A DNA stretch of 64,000 bases, taken from positions 868,001 to 932,000 of the forward strand of contig NZ_JADKSJ010000002.1 in the NCBI RefSeq assembly GCF_015351235.1. The letters are read 5' to 3'. The DNA comes from Plantibacter sp. VKM Ac-2880 (GTDB lineage: Bacteria > Actinomycetota > Actinomycetes > Actinomycetales > Microbacteriaceae). Of the stretch, positions 1 through 6,722 are shown in pieces (positions within the stretch are counted from its first letter, which is position 1; each line of letters starts with the position of its first letter). A program made the position numbers and the translations under genes. The notes below the pieces were generated by a model. The model worked only from the letters and a program-made list of their open reading frames with translations, did no database searches and was not told the origin of the DNA.

Positions 1-1
1 G

Positions 2-670
2 GCCTCGCAGGACGAGATCGCCCGCCTGCTCGCGAACCCGAGGCCGCTGGTCTCGATCGGCGGGAACATCCGGGGCGCGCACTCGATCAACATCGACGAC
101 CAGGCGATCGGGCGGGAGGCGACGGAGCACCTCATCACGCTCGGACACACCCGCATCGCGCACATCACCGGCCACGACGCCGAGCTGCAGACGGACACCG
201 TCCACGGCCGGCGCCTCGCGGGATATCTCGCGGCGATGGAAGAGGCAGGCCTCGCGTCCACCGTGCACGTCCTGCCGGCGGTCCACTCGCTTCCCGGCGG
301 GTACGAGGCCGCGGCCCAGCTGCTCCGGGACGCCCGGATCCGCCCGACGGCGGTCTTCGCGTCGACCGACGAGGTGGCGATCGGCATCATCATCGCCGCC
401 AGACGCCTCGGGATCACCGTTCCGGCGGAGCTCTCGGTGATCGGCATCGACGGGCACTCCTACGCGGAGATGTTCGCGCTGACGACCTTCGAGCAGGAAC
501 CCAGGGCGCAGGGTCGTCGCGCCGTCGAGATCCTGCTCCAAGACCTCGAGGAGGGCCGCCGCACCCAGGAGCCCGGCGGCGAGGTGGGTGGCGACGCGGT
601 CACCGAGGTGCAGTGGCCGACGCGGCTCATGATCAGGCAGACCACGACGCGGCCCGAAGGGGCGGAGTGA
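2..670 (+). CDS. LacI-family transcriptional regulator, C-terminal part
   Basis: This reading frame is open from the first bases of the window, so the N-terminal helix-turn-helix is cut off. The visible 222 residues form the periplasmic-binding-protein-like effector domain of LacI/GalR repressors. The diagnostic stretches are DDQAIGREATEHLITLGHTR near the start, the FASTDEVAIGIIIAARRLG segment, and the VIGIDGHSYAEMFALTTFEQ segment that normally precedes the dimer interface. The effector is probably a sugar, but nothing visible names it. It is convergent with the MFS gene and separated from it by a 32-bp hairpin. The family call is secure; the ligand is unknown. Confidence 0.9.
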   Translation, partial: ASQDEIARLLANPRPLVSIGGNIRGAHSINIDDQAIGREATEHLITLGHTRIAHITGHDAELQTDTVHGRRLAGYLAAMEEAGLASTVHVLPAVHSLPGGYEAAAQLLRDARIRPTAVFASTDEVAIGIIIAARRLGITVPAELSVIGIDGHSYAEMFALTTFEQEPRAQGRRAVEILLQDLEEGRRTQEPGGEVGGDAVTEVQWPTRLMIRQTTTRPEGAE

Positions 671-702
671 CGCTCCGACGTCCCCCCGGGGCGGCCGGAG
701 CG
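671..702. terminator. bidirectional hairpin between convergent genes
   Basis: CGCTCCG and CGGAGCG arms enclose an inner CCCC/GGGG stem. The hairpin starts directly after the LacI-type stop codon and ends two bases before the MFS stop codon. There is no T run, as is common for actinobacterial terminators. Confidence 0.55.
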
Positions 703-703
703 G

Positions 704-1996
704 TCAGCTCGCGTCGGCTGCGGTGATCGCGATGGCCTCGTCGATGTCGCTCTCCACGGGCCCGTCGACCCGGACGAGGTGCTTGCGGCCGATGACGACG
801 ATGAGCAGCGCGATCACGATCGACCCGGCGGCCACGTAGTAGGGCGCGGCAGGCGAGACGAGCTTCGCGATCTCCGCGGCGGCCGGTGGGGCGATCGCTC
901 CCCCGAGGAACCGCACGGACGAGTAGGCGGAGGACGCGACGTTGCTCGGCAGGTCCGTCGCCTCCATCACAGCCTCGGTGAGGACGGTGTTCATCACGCC
1001 GAGCAGGAGGCCGCCGACGACGATGCAGACGATGAGGCCGGCCGTCGACTCGACGAGGAGCCCGCCGACCACGAGGTCGAGCGCGAGCAGGGGCAGCACC
1101 AGCTTGATGACCGAGGTCCGGCGCATCCGCGCGGTGAGCAGCGGCGCCACGAAGACACTCGTGATCGCCAGCGCGACGCCCCACCCGAAGAACGTGAACC
1201 CGAGTCCCATCGCGTCGAGCCCGAGCGGGAACGGCGAGTACGCCAGGAGGGTGAAGAAGCCGATGTTGTAGAAGAGCGCCGCCGAGGCGAGGATGCCGAG
1301 CGACGGGATCGCCAGGGCCCGGAACGGCGCCGACAGCTTCAGTGGCGTCGGCTTCGGCCCCTCCGTCTTCAGCAAGACCACGATCGCGATGAAGCCGACG
1401 GCCATGAGGGTCGCGGTCCCGAAGAACGGCCACTTCCAGCCGATCCCACCGAGGAGGCCGCCGAGGAGCGGGCCGATGGCGATGCCGAGCCCGAGCGCCG
1501 CCTCGTAGAGGATGATCGCGTTCGCACGACCACCGCTGGCCGCACCGACGATGGTCGCCAGCGCGGTCGAGATGAACAGGGCGTTGCCGAGTCCCCAGCC
1601 GGCACGGAACCCGATGACGGCGCCGACGGAGTCCGACAGCCCGGCGAGCAGGGCGAACACCACGACGAGCGCGAGGCCGATCAGCAGGGTGCGCTTGGCA
1701 CCGATCCGGCTCGAGAGCCAGCTCGTGAAGAGCATCGCGACGCCCGTGACCAGCAGATAGCTCGTGAAGAGCATCTCGGCCTGCGTCGGGGTGGCCTGCA
1801 GGTCTTCGGCGATGGCGGGCAGGATCGGGTCGACGAGGCCGATGCCCATGAACGCGATGACGCTGGCGAAGGCGACGGCCCAGACGGCCTTCGGCTGGTG
1901 GAGGATCCCGGCGAGTCCGCCGCCGTGACCGTGGCCGCCGGCCGGGTTCGACGTGGCGGTCGAGGGGACGGGGTGTGCAGCGGTGTCCCGGCTCAT
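704..1996 (-). CDS. MFS drug-efflux transporter
   Basis: A 430-residue integral membrane protein of the major facilitator superfamily with about 12 predicted membrane segments. The family pattern is visible in FMGIGLVDPILPAIAEDLQA at the first helix and WLSSRIGAKRTLLIGLALVV, the motif-A loop between helices 2 and 3. A His/Gly-rich cytosolic N-terminus (GGHGHGGG) precedes helix 1. Its start codon overlaps the stop of the upstream MarR gene (ATGA), so the two are translationally coupled and the MarR protein is its likely repressor. This is the usual arrangement for toxic-compound efflux. The substrate cannot be read from the sequence. Confidence 0.88.
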   Translation of the reverse strand: MSRDTAAHPVPSTATSNPAGGHGHGGGLAGILHQPKAVWAVAFASVIAFMGIGLVDPILPAIAEDLQATPTQAEMLFTSYLLVTGVAMLFTSWLSSRIGAKRTLLIGLALVVVFALLAGLSDSVGAVIGFRAGWGLGNALFISTALATIVGAASGGRANAIILYEAALGLGIAIGPLLGGLLGGIGWKWPFFGTATLMAVGFIAIVVLLKTEGPKPTPLKLSAPFRALAIPSLGILASAALFYNIGFFTLLAYSPFPLGLDAMGLGFTFFGWGVALAITSVFVAPLLTARMRRTSVIKLVLPLLALDLVVGGLLVESTAGLIVCIVVGGLLLGVMNTVLTEAVMEATDLPSNVASSAYSSVRFLGGAIAPPAAAEIAKLVSPAAPYYVAAGSIVIALLIVVIGRKHLVRVDGPVESDIDEAIAITAADAS

Positions 1997-2454
1997 GCGG
2001 TCAGCTCCGAGGCGACCTCGACGGCCACGCGTTCCTGGATGATCTCGACCGTTCGCGCGATGGCGGCGAGGTCGTCGTCGCCCAGGTCCGTGAAGGCCGG
2101 CTCCAGGGCGTCGGTGAGTTCGTCGCGCCAGGCGAGCAGAGCCGCGGTCCCCTTGGGGGCGATGGCGATGAGCCAGGCACGGTGGTCGTCGACGTCGGCG
2201 ATGCGCTTGATCCAGTCGCGCTCGTCGAGGCTCTGGACGAGCTTCGTCATGGTGGGCTGTGAGACCCGGCTCTGTCGGGCCAGTTCGCCGACCCGGACCG
2301 GCCCGACCGTGGTCAGCACGGAGAGCGTGCGCCAGACGGCTGGTGATTCGGAGGATCCGGTGGCCTGGGCGGCAAGGCGGGTGAGCCGGTGCGATGCCGT
2401 GATGAGGTCGCCGAGGATCGTGTGCAGGGGGGAATGCGTGGTGTTCTCGGTCAT
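1993..2454 (-). CDS. MarR-family transcriptional repressor
   Basis: A 153-residue winged-helix regulator. The recognition segment VGELARQSRVSQPTMTKLVQ and the wing DVDDHRAWLIAIAPKGTA are typical of MarR. I chose the ATG at 2454, not the frame's more distal start, because a near-consensus -10 box (TATACT, 2464-2469 on the minus strand) lies only nine bases upstream. The transcript would then be almost leaderless. An ATAGC/GCTAT inverted repeat lies beside that -10 box, which suggests autorepression. It forms an operon with the downstream MFS efflux gene. Confidence 0.87.
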   Translation of the reverse strand: MTENTTHSPLHTILGDLITASHRLTRLAAQATGSSESPAVWRTLSVLTTVGPVRVGELARQSRVSQPTMTKLVQSLDERDWIKRIADVDDHRAWLIAIAPKGTAALLAWRDELTDALEPAFTDLGDDDLAAIARTVEIIQERVAVEVASELTA

Positions 2455-2463
2455 GATGAGACC

Positions 2464-2483
2464 AGTATACATAGCCAAGCTAT
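2464..2483 (-). promoter_or_regulatory. promoter -10 with adjacent MarR-type operator
   Basis: On the minus strand a TATACT hexamer (2464-2469) sits nine bases before the MarR start codon. Next to it is a perfect inverted repeat, ATAGC-CAA-GCTAT (2471-2483), which overlaps the spacer region of the promoter. No good -35 hexamer is seen. Binding by the MarR protein is inference. Confidence 0.5.
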
Positions 2484-2501
2484 ACACCGCCCCCTCTGCC
2501 A

Positions 2502-2589
2502 CTTCCCCAACTCAGGAGGTCGGCGGCGTGTCGCCCGGCAGCACGGGGCGCCCGAGGCGACACGCCGCGGTGTTCCTGAGTTAGGGAAG
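2502..2589. repeat. 88-bp palindromic element, copy 1
   Basis: Nested inverted repeats: CTTCCC/GGGAAG at the ends, AACTCAGGA (2509-2517) with TCCTGAGTT (2574-2582), and an inner 13-bp pair GCGGCGTGTCGCC (2523-2535) with GGCGACACGCCGC (2556-2568). It would fold into one long hairpin. A related element with AATTCAGGA/TCCTGAATT arms lies at 14080-14171. It encodes nothing recognisable. Confidence 0.75.
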
Positions 2590-2604
2590 GGGGTAGTCCG
2601 AGGG

Positions 2605-2748
2605 TCAGCGCATCCAGGTGGTGAAGGACACGGTGACCCGGGGATCCGGAGGGTGGGCGCCGACGGCCCGCTCCGGTCGGTCGGGCATGGATGCGAGCCG
2701 GGCTCGGATCCGGGTGGTGATGGCACGCCAGCGTGCACGGGTGTTCAT
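2605..2748 (-). CDS. small hypothetical protein (47 aa)
   Basis: A short frame with almost exclusively G/C third positions, which argues that it is translated. The ATG at 2748 has a GGGAGA ribosome-binding-like sequence upstream. The protein is basic at its N-terminus (NTRARWRAITTRIRARL) and ends VTVSFTTWMR. The frame stays open further upstream (towards 2830), where it would add a segment rich in Val and Pro, so a longer version is possible. I recognise no family. It lies downstream of rplL in the same orientation, behind two strong hairpins. Confidence 0.4.
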   Translation of the reverse strand: MNTRARWRAITTRIRARLASMPDRPERAVGAHPPDPRVTVSFTTWMR

Positions 2749-2831
2749 GGTGATGGGTTCTCCCGATTCGGGCACCGCATCGAACACCACACTCACGGGG
2801 AGTGGAACGACGACGCGGATGCCTGCGTGAA

Positions 2832-2854
2832 CCGTCGACGAACGTCGTCGACGG
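2832..2854. repeat. 10-bp perfect inverted repeat
   Basis: CCGTCGACGA-ACG-TCGTCGACGG, a stem with a three-base loop. It lies between the rplL terminator region and the small gene at 2605-2748, and could be a terminator or an operator. Confidence 0.5.
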
Positions 2855-2903
2855 GTGCAGAGCATCCGCGCGTGGGCGCGGAGAGCGGCACGACGAATCG
2901 CGG

Positions 2904-2962
2904 CCCTCCGGTTAACGGACGGAGGGCATCGCTCCCGAACGGATCGGGGGCGATGCCCTCCG
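2904..2962 (-). terminator. two mutually exclusive hairpins downstream of rplL
   Basis: A 12-bp stem GGAGGGCATCGC (2921-2932)/GCGATGCCCTCC (2950-2961) has an inner TCCCGA/TCGGG pairing. The CGGAGGG at 2920-2926 can instead pair with CCCTCCG at 2904-2910, so the two stems compete. It is probably the terminator of the rplJL transcript or an attenuator before the small downstream gene. No T tract follows. Confidence 0.5.
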
Positions 2963-3058
2963 ATCACGGATGTCTCTGCTGAGTGCGTGCAGCACTCGTC
3001 AGGAAGATCCGCGATCGTCAGCGGCGACCGACCGGAGTCGGGCGCCAGCCCAGTGGTT

Positions 3059-3074
3059 GTCCCCCGTAGGGGAC
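3059..3074 (-). terminator. short hairpin after rplL
   Basis: GTCCCC-CGTA-GGGGAC sits four bases beyond the rplL stop codon. A compact GC stem with a tetraloop and no T run; a processing or termination signal is plausible. Confidence 0.4.
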
Positions 3075-3077
3075 CGA

Positions 3078-3461
3078 CTACTTGAGCGTGACGGTGGCGC
3101 CGGCAGCCTCGAGGGCTTCCTTCGCCTTGTCAGCGGCTTCCTTGTTGGCGCCTTCGAGGACGGCAGCCGGAGCGCCGTCGACGAGAGCCTTGGCCTCGCC
3201 GAGGCCGAGCGAGGTGAGCTCGCGGACCGTCTTGATGACCTGGATCTTCTTGTCGCCAGCAGCCTCGAGGATGACGTCGAAGTCGGTCTTCTCTTCGACC
3301 TCTTCAACAGCAGCGCCTGCAGCAGCCGGGCCGGCAACGGCGACGGGAGCAGCAGCGGTGACCTCGAAGGTCTCCTCGAACAGCTTGACGAACTCGCTGA
3401 GCTCGATGAGCGTGAGCTCCTTGAAGGCGTTGATCAGTTCTTCGTTTGACAGCTTTGCCAT
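3078..3461 (-). CDS. rplL: 50S ribosomal protein L7/L12
   Basis: A 127-residue stalk protein that recruits translational GTPases to the ribosome. It has an N-terminal dimerisation helix pair ([20 protein letters not shown]), an Ala/Pro-rich hinge (about residues 38-55) and the conserved C-terminal domain ending [16 protein letters not shown]. The start at 3461 is set by an excellent AAGGAG site; the frame's upstream start is ignored. It follows rplJ by about 80 bases in the same transcript. Both stalk proteins are probably controlled by the structured leader before rplJ. Confidence 0.98.
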   Translation of the reverse strand: MAKLSNEELINAFKELTLIELSEFVKLFEETFEVTAAAPVAVAGPAAAGAAVEEVEEKTDFDVILEAAGDKKIQVIKTVRELTSLGLGEAKALVDGAPAAVLEGANKEAADKAKEALEAAGATVTLK

Positions 3462-3539
3462 GATTGTTCTCCTTGTTTCATGCCCTGCAACCACTTCACG
3501 CGGTGTACAGGTACGGGGTTGATTGTTCGCGGAACCGAA

Positions 3540-4058
3540 TTACTCGGCCGCGGACTCCTGCTTCTCGCGCAGCGCCTCGACCGTGCGAACGGCCTTCGAG
3601 AGCGGTGCGTTGAAGAGGTAGGCAGCTCCGAACAGCGAGGCCTTGACGGCGCCGGCAAGCTTGGCCAGCAGCACTTCACGGGACTCGAGGTCGGCGAGCT
3701 TGCCGACTTCTTCAGCGGTCAGCGGGTTACCGTCGAAGTAACCGCCCTTGACCACGAGGAGAGGGTTTGCCTTGGCGAAGTCACGAAGAGCCTTCGCGAC
3801 GGTGACCGGGTCACCGTGCACGAATGCGATCGCGGACGGACCGGCGAGCTCGTCGTCGAACGACGAGATGCCGGCGTTGTTCGCCGCGATCTTGGTCAGC
3901 GTGTTCTTCACCACGGCGTAGGTTGCGTCCGCACTGATGCTCTTGCGCAGGGTCTTGAGCTGAGCAACAGTGAGGCCGCGGTACTCGGTCAGCAGAACGG
4001 CGGTCGAGCTCTGGAACTTCTCCGTGAGTTCGGCAACCGAGGCTTCCTTGTTCGCCAT
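3540..4058 (-). CDS. rplJ: 50S ribosomal protein L10
   Basis: A 172-residue protein that anchors L7/L12 dimers on 23S rRNA. The N-terminus [18 protein letters not shown] and the segment [20 protein letters not shown] are typical of L10, and the C-terminal helix carries the L12-binding region. The start at 4058 is set by an AAGGAG site eight bases upstream. The gene is preceded by about 230 bases of leader with an intrinsic terminator and no upstream gene on this strand. That fits autogenous control by the L10-L12 complex, as known for L10 leaders in other bacteria. Confidence 0.98.
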   Translation of the reverse strand: MANKEASVAELTEKFQSSTAVLLTEYRGLTVAQLKTLRKSISADATYAVVKNTLTKIAANNAGISSFDDELAGPSAIAFVHGDPVTVAKALRDFAKANPLLVVKGGYFDGNPLTAEEVGKLADLESREVLLAKLAGAVKASLFGAAYLFNAPLSKAVRTVEALREKQESAAE

Positions 4059-4290
4059 GGCCACTCCTTTTCGAATCTTGTATGCGTGCAGCGGAGGCCG
4101 CACGCATCAACCGCCGGGCCGGCGAAGGGTTCGGACATGAAAAAAGCTCCGGCGCAAGCGCACGGAGCTGGGGAGAGGCGAGCCTCGATCAGATCTTCAT
4201 ACACCTGCGCTGGACGTCTCGTCATGAGAACCTTCGACTGTCTCGTTTGCACGCGACAGTGACCGGCGGTCTTTGGTTTCCACCACCGTA
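4059..4290 (-). promoter_or_regulatory. rplJ 5' leader, candidate L10 leader/attenuator
   Basis: This 319-base gene-free stretch (4059-4377) lies between rplJ and the divergent ATPase gene. On the minus strand it holds a strong intrinsic terminator (4139-4169) and, closer to rplJ, a second perfect hairpin ATGCGTGC/GCACGCAT (4082-4107). A TACGGT hexamer at 4285-4290 is a possible -10. No other minus-strand gene lies upstream until 5561, so the terminator can only act on the rplJL transcript. L10 leaders with attenuators are established in other bacteria. Assignment here is inference from layout. Confidence 0.65.
4139..4169 (-). terminator. intrinsic terminator inside the rplJ leader
   Basis: On the minus strand AGCTCCG pairs with CGGAGCT, with an inner GCGC-TT-GCGC stem, followed directly by six T residues. 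This is the most canonical rho-independent terminator in the window. Confidence 0.85.
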
Positions 4291-4377
4291 GCACACGCCG
4301 GAGCACGGCGGAGACGCTCGGAGCACGCCGGACCACCCCCACCGCGCGATGTCCCTGGTGGCAGACATCATGGAGGC

Positions 4378-5535
4378 ATGCTCCAGACACTCGCCATCTC
4401 CGGGTACCGGTCCATCCGCGACTCGGTCCTGCCCCTGCACGGTCTCGACGTGGTGACCGGATCGAACGGCTCGGGCAAGTCCAACCTCTACCGCGCGCTC
4501 CGGCTCCTGGCGAGTGCTGGCGAGGGCGACGTGGTCGGCTCCCTCGCTCGCGACGGCGGGCTCTCCTCGACGCTCTGGGCGGGGCCCGAGCACGTGCAGC
4601 ACGCCGCGGTCGACGGCGGGACCCCGATCCGCGGGACGCGACGCTCGGGCCCGGTCAGCCTGCTCCTCGGCTTCGCGACGGACACCCTCGGCTACCTCGT
4701 CGACCTCGGGATCCCGCAGCCCTCCTGCACGTTGTTCGGTCGCGACCCCGAGATCAAACGGGAGCAGATCTTCGCCGGCACGTTCGCCAAGCCGAGCAGC
4801 CTGCTCGTCGACCGACAGGGGCCGGCGGTCCGCGTCCGTGACGGGTCCTGGCGGCCGGTGGGGCGGGCGCTGGGAGTGTCGGAGAGCATCCTCACGGAGT
4901 TCTCCGACGCCGACGCGACGCCCGAGGTCCTGCGCATCCGGAGCCAGGTACGCGGCTGGCGCTTCTACGACCAGTTCCGGACCGACCGCGACGCCCCTGC
5001 CCGGGTCCCGCAGGTCGGCACCCGCACCCCGGTGCTCGGGCACGACGGATCTGACCTCGCGGCCGCCGTGCAGACGATCATCGAGTCCGGTGGTGTCGAC
5101 CGACTCGACGCCGCCGTCGACGAGGCCTTCCCCGGCAGTCGACTCCGGGTGCGCGCTGACGACGCGGTGTTCCGCCTGGAGTTCGAGCAGCCCGGCATGC
5201 TCCGACCCCTGTCGGCCGGCGAGCTGTCCGACGGCACGCTGCGCTACCTGCTGCTCGTCGCGGCACTGCTCACCCCGCGCCCGCCGGAGCTCATGGTGCT
5301 GAACGAGCCGGAGACCAGCCTGCACGGCGAGCTCCTGCCGCACCTCGCCAGGCTCATCACCGCGGCGAGCGCCGACACCCAGCTCATCGTCGTGTCCCAC
5401 GCCCGCCCGCTCATCGACGCCATGCTCGAGGCCGGCGACGTGCACGAGCACCGCCTGGTGAAGCAGCTCGGCGAGACCCTGGTGGCGGACCAGGGCTTGC
5501 TGTCGACGCCGCCGTGGGCCTGGCCGTCCCGGTGA
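4378..5535 (+). CDS. AAA-family ATPase (RecF/SMC-like)
   Basis: A 385-residue predicted ATPase with the ABC/SMC-type head organisation. Walker A is SNGSGKSN about 30 residues in (after LQTLAISGYRSIRDSVLPLH). A signature-like LSAGELSDGT stretch is followed by Walker B (LMVLNEPETSLH) and the H-loop (LIVVSHARPLID). It lacks a long coiled coil. The start at 4378 has a GGAGG-like site just upstream. It is divergent from rplJ. Such stand-alone ATPases are widespread, and their client is usually unknown. No nuclease or toxin partner is adjacent. Confidence 0.85.
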   Translation: MLQTLAISGYRSIRDSVLPLHGLDVVTGSNGSGKSNLYRALRLLASAGEGDVVGSLARDGGLSSTLWAGPEHVQHAAVDGGTPIRGTRRSGPVSLLLGFATDTLGYLVDLGIPQPSCTLFGRDPEIKREQIFAGTFAKPSSLLVDRQGPAVRVRDGSWRPVGRALGVSESILTEFSDADATPEVLRIRSQVRGWRFYDQFRTDRDAPARVPQVGTRTPVLGHDGSDLAAAVQTIIESGGVDRLDAAVDEAFPGSRLRVRADDAVFRLEFEQPGMLRPLSAGELSDGTLRYLLLVAALLTPRPPELMVLNEPETSLHGELLPHLARLITAASADTQLIVVSHARPLIDAMLEAGDVHEHRLVKQLGETLVADQGLLSTPPWAWPSR

Positions 5536-5546
5536 CGCCGTCGCGC

Positions 5547-5560
5547 CCGCCGATCGGCGG
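5547..5560. terminator. 14-bp perfect palindrome between convergent genes
   Basis: CCGCCGATCGGCGG fills the 25-base gap between the ATPase stop and the DUF5684 stop codon. A shared termination signal is likely. Confidence 0.4.
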
Positions 5561-5971
5561 CTAGGAGCGGTCGGCCTGCTTGCCGAGGAAGCGGTCCGAG
5601 CCGTAGCTGAGGATGAAGAAGCCGATCAGCTGGAAGAGGATGAGCCCGAAGACGCGGAACACGGTGCTCTTGTCGAACTGCTTGCCGATGTGCCACCCGA
5701 CGACCCAGCCGAAGACGATGTTCACGAGCGGGATGAAGTAGAGGATCGTGGCCGCGCCGGTGAAGCCGGCGAGCTTCACGACGACGTACCAGTTGTAGAT
5801 CGGGATGAGCGCCGTCCAGCCCGAACGGCCGGACTTCTCGAACATGCCCCACACGGACGCGACGAAGAGCAGGTAGCCGATGAGGCCGCCGAACACATTG
5901 GCGGGGGCGTTCATGAACTCGATCGCGGCGCGGCCGTTGTCGTCCGCGGCGAGCAGAATGGTGTCGATCAC
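5561..5971 (-). CDS. DUF5684-domain membrane protein
   Basis: A 136-residue protein with four predicted membrane segments. The central GRSGWTALIPIYNWYVVVKL motif is the hallmark of DUF5684, also found as a domain next to signal-peptidase-like proteins. Segments of GYLLFVASVWGMF, ILYFIPLVNIVFGWVVGWHIG and FGLILFQLIGFFIL are clearly hydrophobic. The function of the family is not known. It is convergent with the ATPase gene, and trpF lies about 100 bases upstream in the same direction. Confidence 0.82.
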   Translation of the reverse strand: MIDTILLAADDNGRAAIEFMNAPANVFGGLIGYLLFVASVWGMFEKSGRSGWTALIPIYNWYVVVKLAGFTGAATILYFIPLVNIVFGWVVGWHIGKQFDKSTVFRVFGLILFQLIGFFILSYGSDRFLGKQADRS

Positions 5972-6072
5972 GGTGGTGGCGCTCCTCGTCCTCGTCGCGG
6001 TCGGTCGACCGCCTCACTCGACGAATGTAGCGTGCTGGTCACATCCCGGCCCAGCGGGCGCGCCTCAGACCC

Positions 6073-6693
6073 TCAGACCGCCCGGGCAGCGCGGGCGGCG
6101 TGCACGAACGACCGGACGAGCTCGGGGGACTTCACCCCGCGCGACGACTCGACGCCGCTCGAGACGTCGACCCCCCATGGGCGGAGTTCCGCGACGAGGC
6201 CGGCGACGTTCTCCGGGGTCAGGCCGCCGGCGAGGATCCAGGTGCGGGTGGGCGGGTTCGCGGTGAGGGCGACCGTGTCGAAGGTCTTGCCGGCGCCAGG
6301 GTCGGGTGCGTCGAGGAGCAGCAGCTCTTCGGCGTAGGCGGCGCGCTCGGCGGCGTTCTCAGAGGCGTAGCGCACAGCCGAGGTCGCCCGGAGGGTCCGC
6401 CACCCCATCGCCTGCAGCTCGTGGAACGCCTCGGGCGGTTCGTCTCCGTGGAGCTGGACCGCCTGCACCCCGGCCTCGCCGGCGATGCGCGAGACCTCCT
6501 CGACCGACTGCCGCCGGAACACCCCGACGGTGAGCACGTGCTCGGGGACGTCGGCCACGAGCGCGGCGACGAGCTCCGGCTCGATAGTGCGGGGCGAGCC
6601 GGGCGCGAAGACGAACCCGATCGCGTCGGCCCCCGCTTCGACCGCCGCCGCGACGCTCGACGGTTCCGACAGTCCGCACACCTTCACCCACAT
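6073..6693 (-). CDS. trpF: phosphoribosylanthranilate isomerase
   Basis: Catalyses the Amadori rearrangement of phosphoribosylanthranilate to CdRP in tryptophan biosynthesis. The 206-residue TIM barrel starts MWVKVCGLSEPSSVAAAVEA with the catalytic Cys in the KVCG motif. It contains VQLHGDEP, LLLDAPDPGAGKTFD with the catalytic Asp, and the phosphate-binding ILAGGLTPENV and GVDVSSGVES loops. No other trp gene is nearby, so it is a stand-alone trpF. I chose the ATG at 6693 because homologues begin at this MWVKVCG; an upstream in-frame ATG would add an atypical extension. Confidence 0.93.
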   Translation of the reverse strand: MWVKVCGLSEPSSVAAAVEAGADAIGFVFAPGSPRTIEPELVAALVADVPEHVLTVGVFRRQSVEEVSRIAGEAGVQAVQLHGDEPPEAFHELQAMGWRTLRATSAVRYASENAAERAAYAEELLLLDAPDPGAGKTFDTVALTANPPTRTWILAGGLTPENVAGLVAELRPWGVDVSSGVESSRGVKSPELVRSFVHAARAARAV

Positions 6694-6722
6694 GGGCACC
6701 ACGCTACCCGGCCGCACGCGCA

